Position numbers and translations under genes: made by a program. A stretch of 35,255 bases of DNA, taken from Dehalococcoidia bacterium (GTDB lineage Bacteria; Chloroflexota; Dehalococcoidia; GIF9; UBA5629). The notes under the pieces were generated by a model. That model made no database searches. It had not been told where the DNA came from and was given only the letters and a program-made list of their open reading frames with translations. The first letter of the stretch is position 1. Every line of letters starts with the position of its first letter. Below, piece after piece: positions 27,651 to 35,255 of the stretch. The DNA is taken from NCBI GenBank assembly GCA_028716085.1, contig JAQUQM010000010.1:1-35255 (forward strand), in the 5' to 3' direction.

Positions 27651-30600
27651 ATGCCGGATCCAAACGCAATATTTGATAATGTCATCAAACTGTCCCCGCC
27701 ACAAGCCGAGCTGAAGGCCAGGAAGCTGAAAGGGCCGCTGACTGTCACGGTGAATTTCGGCGGCGGCGGTATCGGGCAACTTGATATGTCAATTCCCCGC
27801 TCCGCCGTCTGGGCCAAAAGGCTCGACTTCCTGAAGCAGAACAAAATGCCTGCGTATGTTGTAATCGATCCCCAGACAAAGGCCATTATCCAGTTGCTGG
27901 TACCGGAAATATCGATGGTTGTGTCACTTGTGCCCCAGGCTGAGGGCGATCTTATAGTCAAATTGGCTCCCTCCCAGGCATTGCATCTCCTTAACCATGC
28001 TAATCCGGATTTTGAGATGCTGCGGAACGCCCTTCAGTCTGCCATGGATAGTAAGTCGGTCGTCCTGGTGACATGGAAGCGTGAAAAACATGAAATCATC
28101 GATGTCAGGCCGCTACCCGAAGGTTACGAAGGAAAAAACTTGCCGCCTTCAATTCCTCCAACTCCCCTGGATGACGATCCGGTCACACCGCAGAGAGCGC
28201 ATGATCTCTTCAACATGATGAATGCCACGTCCTGTGACTCGTGCGCTCCCGTCACGCCGTGCATACCTTTTAAATTTCCTACCAATGGCTGCCATGCAAG
28301 GGCCTATGAGATGTGTTACCTGATGATGGCGCAGGGAGAGGCGCCCAGGAAAGTATATATTTACAATGGCCTTGTCGTGGCCACTTCGAACGATCCCGAT
28401 TGCCAGGTAGGGTGGTGGTATCACGTTGCCCCCACACTGGACGTCCAGGTCGACAGCAGTACTGTCGAGAAATGGGTTATCGATCCGTCTGTGTGCGACG
28501 GCCCTGTGACAGTCAATGAGTGGAGGGACAGGCAGCACGATCCCTCTGTGCCCGTTCAAATTGATGATCAGCCGGCAACTACCTGGTACCCTGGTGGTGT
28601 GATGGGTCCATATACAACTCTGGGTTACTCAGCCGCCGAACGGGCATCGAATGAGATTGCTCTACAGAACAGACGTAATGACCTCGAAGACCAGTGTGAA
28701 CAGTTTGGGCCTACGCCCTATAGCTGCCCCATTGTTACGCGTTGTTTTTTTATTATGGATCGAAACACCTTTGGCGAAGACGAGGTAAACGCATTGTTGC
28801 ATGGAGCAACGCCGGCATACGTTGAGGCAGCCTTCTATGTTGTGGTTGATGGGTTTGCTCCCGGTACGCTGGGTATTACAGTTTCCACGCCGGAGGACTT
28901 GCCGGATGTGAAACCCAATGTCGTGCCGGCAACGACACTGCAGGATATAGAGTTTGAAGCCTCTCACCTGGCAATGGAATATCCGCTGTATCTTAATCGC
29001 CGGCAGCGTGTAACCTGGACATATCGGGTAAAATTCACCGGTGTCGACGATTTTGCCACGGAGCAGGCGGTTACGCTGAACGCGTCAATTGCAGGTGTAA
29101 CGGCAAGCGCTGTTATTTACCTGATAAAACAGCCCAATCCGTATGAAACAGACGGAGAGATATCGTGGCTCAGCACCGATCTCCGCGTATTCCAGATCAG
29201 GCCGGGCCAGTTGAGATTCAATGCGACCATGGGAAGCAACGCCGCCGACGCCCCCGCTTTTATTCAGCAGGTTATTAACAATCTGAACAATCACACATCG
29301 GGCGGGCAGACCTTTGAAGCTGACATCTCCACCGATCAGCAGGTATCCTGTCTGGAGCTGTCCCAGACGGCGGGCGGGACACGGGTTTTTAACTTTGGGG
29401 TGGCAAAAGTCCACTATCGGAGTCTTGCCGCGGATGCCACTAATGTGCGGGTGTTTTTCCGCCTCTTCCCGGTCTCCTCAACGGTGCTGGAGTACTATCA
29501 GGATATCGGTTACAGGCGCGGCCGAGCAGCGGGAGTAGTTATACCCCGGCTTGGCATCCAAAGCGGACACATCGCATCCATTCCATGCTTTGCAACAGCG
29601 CGAATCAATACATTGTCGGACAGTATGGACAGTCAGACGGATTCTTACAATGTCCAGCCTATGCCGCATAATGCAAGCGGAGCTGAGGTGATCAGATATT
29701 TCGGCTGCTGGCTGGACATCAACCAGGGTGACCAGCCGCAGTTTCCGGAGTCACCATCTGGTGAGGGCCCGTTCCCGGCCGCAGACAGGGAAACAATTCA
29801 GGACCTTATCAGAGGGCGGCACCAATGCCTTGTCGCCGAGATAGCATTCGATCCTGCGCCGATATCAGGTCATCCCTCTCCCGCAGCCTCGGATAAGCTG
29901 GCGCAGAGAAACCTGGCCATTGTAGAGTCCGCGAATCCGGGTAATATCGACTCTCACCGGGTGCCGCAAACTTTTGAAATACGGCCTACACGGGCAAACC
30001 TGGAGGCAGGGGAACTGCCGGATGAGCTGATGATCAATTGGGGCAAAACACCTGTGGGAAGCCTGGCAACCATCTACCTGCCGGGCGCCAGCGCCGGCGA
30101 GATATTCAATATGGCGATGAGGTTGTACAGGTCTACCAGCCTGGTACAGGTCGATGAGCACACATTGCAGTGCCGCACAGGCGGCGTTACATATATCCCT
30201 ATCCCGGCCGGAGGTAAGGAAAATTTCGCCGGCATGATCACGGTCGAACTGCCCAAGACGGTGAAAGAAGGCCAGGTATTCACCATTGTAGTCAGGCAGG
30301 TTACCGGCGCGACTGAAGAGTATGGCCGTGCAGGTGAGCTTATCACACTTTCCAGGCATGAGAGCACAGTGCCCTCCGCTGTCCTGCTGAAATGGCGCCG
30401 CGTCCTTGGCACGTTCCAGATTACTATCCCGGTGCATCATAAAGAGGCCTTACTGGAGCCGGAGGAGCGCCTGTTGGGCAACCTCCGCTGGATTCAGAAA
30501 TCCATTAATGAGGGAGATCGATGGTTCCCCGTATTCGACCGGTATGTCAAGCAGGTCGCTCGCCGCGTGGATGCGCTCGGCGGCCATTCAAAACAGGTTG

Positions 30601-30971
30601 TGGCATCGCCCTCCGATGAATGGATGGTGGCCCGGGCTAAACGATGCCGCGCGCTTGCCCTGTGTACCGGCATACTGCTGGCTTTACTTACCATCGTGCT
30701 CGGAGCATGCAGTGGAGAGTTGTTGAATACGCTGGCATTTGTGTTGCTTGTACTGCTGGTGATAGTCGGCGCTATCTGGTTGAGAAGCTGCCGTCCGAAG
30801 GCCTGCGGTATACTGAAAACGATAGTAGCAGGCGTGGGTACAGGCGCAGTTATACTGGCGATCCTGTTGCTGTTCGGCGTGTCCACCTCACAGCTTGTTA
30901 GCGTTCTTTCCCTGGGCATCATAGTAACAGGAGTCGCTGCACTGGCGGGTTGGATCAGGGGCTGCTTTTAA
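27651..30971 (+). CDS. 1106-aa protein with protein-glutaminase (deamidase)-like domain and C-terminal multi-TM region
   Basis: FKFPTNGCHARAYEMCYLMM (C214), GWWYHVAPTLDV (H258), KWVIDPSVCDGPVTVNEWRD (D278); C-terminal hydrophobic segments LCTGILLALLTIVLGA, TLAFVLLVLLVIVGAIWL, TIVAGVGTGAVILAILLLFGV, LVSVLSLGIIVTGVAALAGWI; RBS AAGGAGG. Confidence 0.8.
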   Translation: MPDPNAIFDNVIKLSPPQAELKARKLKGPLTVTVNFGGGGIGQLDMSIPRSAVWAKRLDFLKQNKMPAYVVIDPQTKAIIQLLVPEISMVVSLVPQAEGDLIVKLAPSQALHLLNHANPDFEMLRNALQSAMDSKSVVLVTWKREKHEIIDVRPLPEGYEGKNLPPSIPPTPLDDDPVTPQRAHDLFNMMNATSCDSCAPVTPCIPFKFPTNGCHARAYEMCYLMMAQGEAPRKVYIYNGLVVATSNDPDCQVGWWYHVAPTLDVQVDSSTVEKWVIDPSVCDGPVTVNEWRDRQHDPSVPVQIDDQPATTWYPGGVMGPYTTLGYSAAERASNEIALQNRRNDLEDQCEQFGPTPYSCPIVTRCFFIMDRNTFGEDEVNALLHGATPAYVEAAFYVVVDGFAPGTLGITVSTPEDLPDVKPNVVPATTLQDIEFEASHLAMEYPLYLNRRQRVTWTYRVKFTGVDDFATEQAVTLNASIAGVTASAVIYLIKQPNPYETDGEISWLSTDLRVFQIRPGQLRFNATMGSNAADAPAFIQQVINNLNNHTSGGQTFEADISTDQQVSCLELSQTAGGTRVFNFGVAKVHYRSLAADATNVRVFFRLFPVSSTVLEYYQDIGYRRGRAAGVVIPRLGIQSGHIASIPCFATARINTLSDSMDSQTDSYNVQPMPHNASGAEVIRYFGCWLDINQGDQPQFPESPSGEGPFPAADRETIQDLIRGRHQCLVAEIAFDPAPISGHPSPAASDKLAQRNLAIVESANPGNIDSHRVPQTFEIRPTRANLEAGELPDELMINWGKTPVGSLATIYLPGASAGEIFNMAMRLYRSTSLVQVDEHTLQCRTGGVTYIPIPAGGKENFAGMITVELPKTVKEGQVFTIVVRQVTGATEEYGRAGELITLSRHESTVPSAVLLKWRRVLGTFQITIPVHHKEALLEPEERLLGNLRWIQKSINEGDRWFPVFDRYVKQVARRVDALGGHSKQVVASPSDEWMVARAKRCRALALCTGILLALLTIVLGACSGELLNTLAFVLLVLLVIVGAIWLRSCRPKACGILKTIVAGVGTGAVILAILLLFGVSTSQLVSVLSLGIIVTGVAALAGWIRGCF

Positions 30972-31174
30972 ACGGGGCGCATAGGAAGCCCAGGAATTGC
31001 AGCAAGAATACCCGGTTCGGGGTATTGCATATATGAACGTGTACCGGTTTAAACCTTTACACATTCGTCCCAAACTGCTTTAATGATACTGGTATTACTA
31101 TCCGATTGAATATTCCAGGGTCGCTATTATCCACGCTGTGTCATATCACCGCCTTTATGGAGGAAAGCTGATAA

Positions 31175-31546
31175 ATGAATACGAATATTGGTAAAACCGC
31201 CGCCATCGCTGTCCGCATAACCTTGATATTAGTGTTATTTGTGTGCCTGGGTTCGAGTGTTTCCTGCAAGCCAAAGGATAGCGTAACCTATGAAGTTACC
31301 GGCGACGCGGACGTGGTTGATATTGTAATATCCGATGATGATGGCGACCTGGAACGTTTCTATGACATTGGTTTGCCGTGGCGCCAGGATTACGGCGAAT
31401 TCGGGCAGGACTATCTCTACCTGTATGCCTACAATAAAGGGGAAAGCGGCACGGTGATAATTACTATTTTCGTCAACGGGAAAGTATTCAAATCTGAAAC
31501 TATCTCCGGTGGGTATCAGAGCGCTGTAATAGTCGGAAATAAATGA
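31175..31546 (+). CDS. Lipoprotein, MmpS-like
   Basis: Signal peptide with lipobox-like SSVSC; VTYEVTGDADVVDIVISDDDGDLERFYDIGLPW...LYLYAYNKGESGTVIITIFVNGKVFKSETISGGYQSAVIVG; RBS GGAGGAAAG. Confidence 0.65.
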   Translation: MNTNIGKTAAIAVRITLILVLFVCLGSSVSCKPKDSVTYEVTGDADVVDIVISDDDGDLERFYDIGLPWRQDYGEFGQDYLYLYAYNKGESGTVIITIFVNGKVFKSETISGGYQSAVIVGNK

Positions 31547-31574
31547 CGGATTGATTTCGCCAGGACAGCCCGTT

Positions 31575-33179
31575 TCATCCCAGCAATCTGAGCTCCCGTC
31601 TCAAGATCTTGCCGACGGCGCTCTTGGGCAGAGAGTCCATGATCCTGATAGACTTCGGCCTTTTATAGTTGGGCAGGCGCTCTTTGCAGAAATCCAGCAG
31701 CTCTTTTTCTCCGGTTGAGCCCGGTGTTTTAAGTACGACAAAAGCCTTTACTTCCTCGCCGTACACGGAATCGGGAACGCCGATAACCCCGACTTCCAGC
31801 ACCTGTGAATGCTGGTGCAGGATGTTCTCAATTTCCTTGGGATAAATGTTCTCACCGCCCCGGATGATAAGGTCTTTCTTACGGTCGGTGATATAAATGT
31901 ACCCGTGTTCATCCATATGCCCGATATCACCCGTATGCAGCCAGCCGTTGCGTATCACTTCAGCCGTCGCCTCAGGCTTGTTCCAGTATCCCTTCATGAC
32001 CGCCGGGCCTTTGATGACAATTTCACCTGTTTGACCGGGCGGCAGCTCACGGTCGTCCCCGTCAAATATCTTAATGGTGTTGCATTTCTGGTAGCATAAA
32101 CCGATAGAGCCGTACTTGGGCGGCCGCCTGCCCGCGATATTACCGCAGTTGACCGTGGTCGCCTCGCTCAGCCCGTACCCCTCCCAGATATCGATGCCGT
32201 ATTTCTCCTTCCATTGACGGGCGACCTCCAGGGGCATGGGCGCCGAACCGCAGATGCAGACCTGCAGTGAGCTCAGATCGTATTTATCCGCAGCCGGGTG
32301 GTTGAGCAACTGGATATACATGGTGGGCACACCGCGGAACTCGGTGATCCTGTACTGCTGGATGCATTGCATGGCCTCCTCGGTATCCCAGCGTGAGAGC
32401 AGGATCATTTTTCCGCCGGTTAGAAATTCGAGGTTCAGAGCGAATACTCCATATCCGTGGAACAGGGGAAGTGTGATGAGGGAGACCCGGTTGCGGTTGA
32501 CGCCGAATACCTCTGCTTCCTTGCCGGCGATTTTGCCGAGGGTGGCATCAGTTTCCTTGATTGACCCCTTTACGATCAGACCCCGGTTATCCAGCAATAC
32601 CAGCTCGTAGTAGCCTGTAACATGGGTATACCAGTTGTAGTGTGTGAGCATGACACCCTTGGGGCTGCCTGTGGTGCCTGCCGTGTAAATTATGACGGCC
32701 ACATCGTCGTTGTCCACATCTTCTGTAGTGAAGTCGTCCGTTCCCAGCATTATGATGTCATCGTAACGCATGGCGTCCTGCGGGATTACGTTTCCTGTTA
32801 GTATCACGTTTTTCAGTGCAGGCGCTTGAGCGCGGGCCTCTCTGATCCTGTCCATGTACTCGGGACTGCTGATCACGGCCACCAGGCCGGCGTCCTGGTA
32901 AACATAGGCTAGCTCATTTACACGCAGGGAAGGATTAACGGGCACCAGGATGGCGCCGATTTTGAAGACGGCGAAAAATGATTGTATAAGCTGGGGGCAG
33001 TTGACCAATTGCACACCCACACGGTCGCCCCTTTTCACCCCCAGGCTTTTGAGGGCGTTGCCCAGCCGGTTCGCAGTGCGGTTTACCCCGATATTTGTGT
33101 GCCACTGCCCTTCAAAAGCGACGAACTCGTATTCGCCGAAGCGTGTGATGTTGTCTTCCATTAATCTCGCCAGATTCAT
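31575..33179 (-). CDS. AMP-dependent acyl-CoA synthetase/ligase (long-chain fatty acid-CoA ligase-like)
   Basis: IIYTAGTTGSPKGVMLTH; EGYGLSEATTVNCGN; NGWLHTGDIGHMDEHGYIYITDRKKDLIIRGGENIYPKEIE. Confidence 0.95.
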   Translation of the reverse strand: MNLARLMEDNITRFGEYEFVAFEGQWHTNIGVNRTANRLGNALKSLGVKRGDRVGVQLVNCPQLIQSFFAVFKIGAILVPVNPSLRVNELAYVYQDAGLVAVISSPEYMDRIREARAQAPALKNVILTGNVIPQDAMRYDDIIMLGTDDFTTEDVDNDDVAVIIYTAGTTGSPKGVMLTHYNWYTHVTGYYELVLLDNRGLIVKGSIKETDATLGKIAGKEAEVFGVNRNRVSLITLPLFHGYGVFALNLEFLTGGKMILLSRWDTEEAMQCIQQYRITEFRGVPTMYIQLLNHPAADKYDLSSLQVCICGSAPMPLEVARQWKEKYGIDIWEGYGLSEATTVNCGNIAGRRPPKYGSIGLCYQKCNTIKIFDGDDRELPPGQTGEIVIKGPAVMKGYWNKPEATAEVIRNGWLHTGDIGHMDEHGYIYITDRKKDLIIRGGENIYPKEIENILHQHSQVLEVGVIGVPDSVYGEEVKAFVVLKTPGSTGEKELLDFCKERLPNYKRPKSIRIMDSLPKSAVGKILRRELRLLG

Positions 33180-33303
33180 TCTTTGCCTTCACCTGTTATT
33201 TAATATTGGGAATTAATACAACCTACCACACGTCCGGTAATCCTATGGAATCCGCGGGATTGCCGGGTGCAAACCATGTAATACCTGGATTTGTTGCTCG
33301 GTG

Positions 33304-33501
33304 TCAGCTGACTTTACCCAGCCTGTATGCGGCTATCGCCGAATCAGCCAGGTACCAGATGCCCAGGCCGCCCATGGTGATCAGTTTGATGACACCTAGG
33401 GCTACCTGGCCCCTGTAGAAACGGTCCAGCCCGAAATAGCCTGCCAGGAAGGAGATCAACAGGATGGTTAGCTGACGCTGCCACTCTTTGTTGTTTTGCA
33501 T
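33304..33501 (-). CDS. TM2 domain protein
   Basis: LLISFLAGYFGLDRFYRGQVALGVIKLITMGGLGIWYLADSAIAAYRLG; likely start MQNNKEW. Confidence 0.9.
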   Translation of the reverse strand: MQNNKEWQRQLTILLISFLAGYFGLDRFYRGQVALGVIKLITMGGLGIWYLADSAIAAYRLGKVS

Positions 33502-33674
33502 TTTCAACGCCTCCCGGTTATTAGTCGATGTGTAATGTAACACAATAGGCGAGCATCATACAATCTACAATCTATTTACCTGATATTGATCGTAAAGATG
33601 AATATATCGTGTGCTTGTGTGTGTTGCTGCTAAGGCGGCGCGTTGATATAATAGCATACGTTTGTTTGATGTGT

Positions 33675-33751
33675 GGCGCATTCGTCTAGGGGTTTAGGAC
33701 GCTGCCCTCTCAAGGCAGAGATCACCGGTTCGAATCCGGTATGCGCTACCA
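33675..33751 (+). tRNA. tRNA-Glu (anticodon CTC), CCA encoded
   Basis: CTGCC-CTCTCAA-GGCAG anticodon arm; CCGGTTCGAATCCGG T-arm; ATGCGCTACCA end. Confidence 0.93.
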
Positions 33752-33828
33752 ACCACCTTTTTACCACCAAAATCGAAGCTAAATCCGCCGTATATGATAC
33801 CCCAAAATCTAAAAAAGCTAATGAAAAG

Positions 33829-34983
33829 CTAATGGATTTTCCTCTCACGTTCATTTTCCTGCCTGGGCATAATGAACTCATCAAACCGTGCGGCAGCCGC
33901 TTCCTGCAGGCCCGGCGCTACATGGGAGTAGGTATCCAGAGTCATCTCAATGCTTGAGTGCCCCAGCCTCTCCTGCACTATTTTTGGATGTATCCCCTGT
34001 TTAAGCATTATTGAGGCATGGGTATGCCTTGCATCGTGCAGTCTGATCACCTTCAGCCCCGCCTTCTTAGCCAGGGAAACCCAGGCGCGGGTCACTGTGT
34101 TGGGTCGTAGCGGCAGGCCTTCAGTTGTGCAGAATACCAGGTCTTCATCCTTTGCCTTGACCCCATGCACAACCCCTTCAAGCTTCCATTTCTCGTAATG
34201 CTCTTTTAGCAGCAGTGTGACCGTGGGCGGGAGCGCTATGGTGCGCCGGCTTTTGGCTGATTTCGGCTCCGTGAATATATAGCTCCCGTCTTTTAAATGG
34301 TGCAGCCCCCGGTTGATATAGATTTGCCCCATGATCAAATCTACATCCCCCCATTTAAGCCCAAGCAGCTCAGACCGCCTCATACCTGTAAATAGAGCTG
34401 TATAAACCAGCGCATAGTATTGACTGTCCTTTGAAGCCTCAAGGAATTTCACTACTTCCGCTTCGCTCCACGTCTGCATTTCATTGCGCCGGATCCGCGG
34501 TATGGTCACTGCGTCAGCCGGATTCCTGGAAATTAATCCCCACTGGACCGCCGTCTTGAGCGCCACATGCAGCACAGCATGGTGGTATCTCACTGTCCTG
34601 GGAGTTAGTCCATCGTTCTGTTTGGTGGTGTAGTGCTTCTGTAGGTGCTCAGGTTTCAGTTGATGTAAAGCTATTTTGCCCAGCGCCGGTATCAAATGCT
34701 GTTTCACTATTCCCGCGTATCTCTCAAACCCCCGCGGCGACAGGTTGGGCCTGTAATCATTAAGCCAGCGCTCCAGGTACTCTTTAACCGTTGCCTTATC
34801 TGGCTTTATATAGTTGCCTGTATCAATTTGGTGTAGCAGCTCGGCCAGCCGCTTTTCAGCGTCTCTCTTATTGCCTTTTACCGTTATCCACTGTTGCCTC
34901 AGCTTGCCGGTTTCCGGATCATTCCCCAGGCTCAGCACTATTGTGTAGCTGCCTTTATATCTTTTGATTATATGCCCTCTCAT
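33829..34983 (-). CDS. int: Tyrosine site-specific recombinase (phage-type integrase)
   Basis: N-terminal MRGHIIKRYKGSYTIVLSLGNDPETGKLRQQW; catalytic TGMRRSELLGLKW, RLHDARHTHASIML, LGHSSIEMTLDTYSH; ATG at 34983 preferred over TTG at 35013. Confidence 0.95.
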   Translation of the reverse strand: MRGHIIKRYKGSYTIVLSLGNDPETGKLRQQWITVKGNKRDAEKRLAELLHQIDTGNYIKPDKATVKEYLERWLNDYRPNLSPRGFERYAGIVKQHLIPALGKIALHQLKPEHLQKHYTTKQNDGLTPRTVRYHHAVLHVALKTAVQWGLISRNPADAVTIPRIRRNEMQTWSEAEVVKFLEASKDSQYYALVYTALFTGMRRSELLGLKWGDVDLIMGQIYINRGLHHLKDGSYIFTEPKSAKSRRTIALPPTVTLLLKEHYEKWKLEGVVHGVKAKDEDLVFCTTEGLPLRPNTVTRAWVSLAKKAGLKVIRLHDARHTHASIMLKQGIHPKIVQERLGHSSIEMTLDTYSHVAPGLQEAAAARFDEFIMPRQENERERKIH

Positions 34984-35013
34984 CTTGCACCTCGCGGAAA
35001 ATCGTGTAATCAA

Positions 35014-35253
35014 TTATTCTTTTGTCATAATACCGCGAAGATTTGTAAATATCTCTCCAAGATAAGCGCTGATTTCAGGTTCGATTGAGACGAATTTATT
35101 ATATAAATCATCAAAATCGATTGTCTTATTATAATTAGCCGGATGTGGTATTCGACCTTCTTCTGGATTGATGGGCGGATGGCCAGGAAATACTTCAGGT
35201 CCACAATGGGCAAAATAGTTTCTAATTGCATTAAGTTCTCGTAGTTTTTCCAT
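35014..35253 (-). CDS. C-terminal part of a HEPN-like protein (probably truncated by window edge)
   Basis: LRELNAIRNYFAHCGPEVF contains RNYFAH (RX4H) HEPN-type motif. Confidence 0.5.
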   Translation of the reverse strand: MEKLRELNAIRNYFAHCGPEVFPGHPPINPEEGRIPHPANYNKTIDFDDLYNKFVSIEPEISAYLGEIFTNLRGIMTKE

Positions 35254-35255
35254 TT

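Larger units (their letters stand above)
33675..35255. mobile_element. One end of an element integrated at the tRNA-Glu 3' end (integrase, HEPN-like ORF, continues beyond window)
   Basis: Integrase stop is 77 nt from tRNA-Glu 3' end; classic tRNA-integrase arrangement. Confidence 0.65.

Noticed and set aside
29865-30440. 191-aa minus-strand ORF
   Set aside because: Antisense to the 1106-aa gene; Cys/His/Arg-rich low-plausibility composition typical of shadow ORFs.
31007-31026. Hairpin AATACCC-GGTTC-GGGGTATT after the large gene
   Set aside because: Stem is short and lacks a clear T-run; insufficient to call a terminator.

Overview
The 35.3-kb window looks like a bacterial chromosome segment, probably Chloroflexota/Dehalococcoidia-like (inferred from gene content, not verified). 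Most of it is housekeeping. It carries a PyrR-regulated pyrimidine operon (pyrR-pyrB-pyrC-carB-pyrK-yjbQ) with a recognisable leader attenuator, plus hom-thrC, folE, glpX-type FBPase, a parvulin-type PPIase, pepA, rnc, an acyl-CoA ligase and three tRNAs (Pro-GGG, Gln-CTG, Glu-CTC). The accessory content is more interesting: (i) three tandem archaellin-like (archaeal flagellin) genes with class III signal peptides, with an upstream motif shared by two transcription units; (ii) an 1106-aa protein with a protein-glutaminase-like Cys-His-Asp triad and a C-terminal multi-TM region, preceded by a possible small RNA or leader and followed by an MmpS-like lipoprotein; (iii) a tyrosine integrase next to tRNA-Glu with a HEPN-like RX4H ORF at the window edge, i.e. 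the end of an integrated element; (iv) a divergent HTH regulator pair with a three-copy TTTACTAT repeat between them; (v) a metallo-beta-lactamase-fold gene split by an apparent frameshift at TTTTCCCC. All calls come from reading the sequence and the supplied ORFs; no searches were run.
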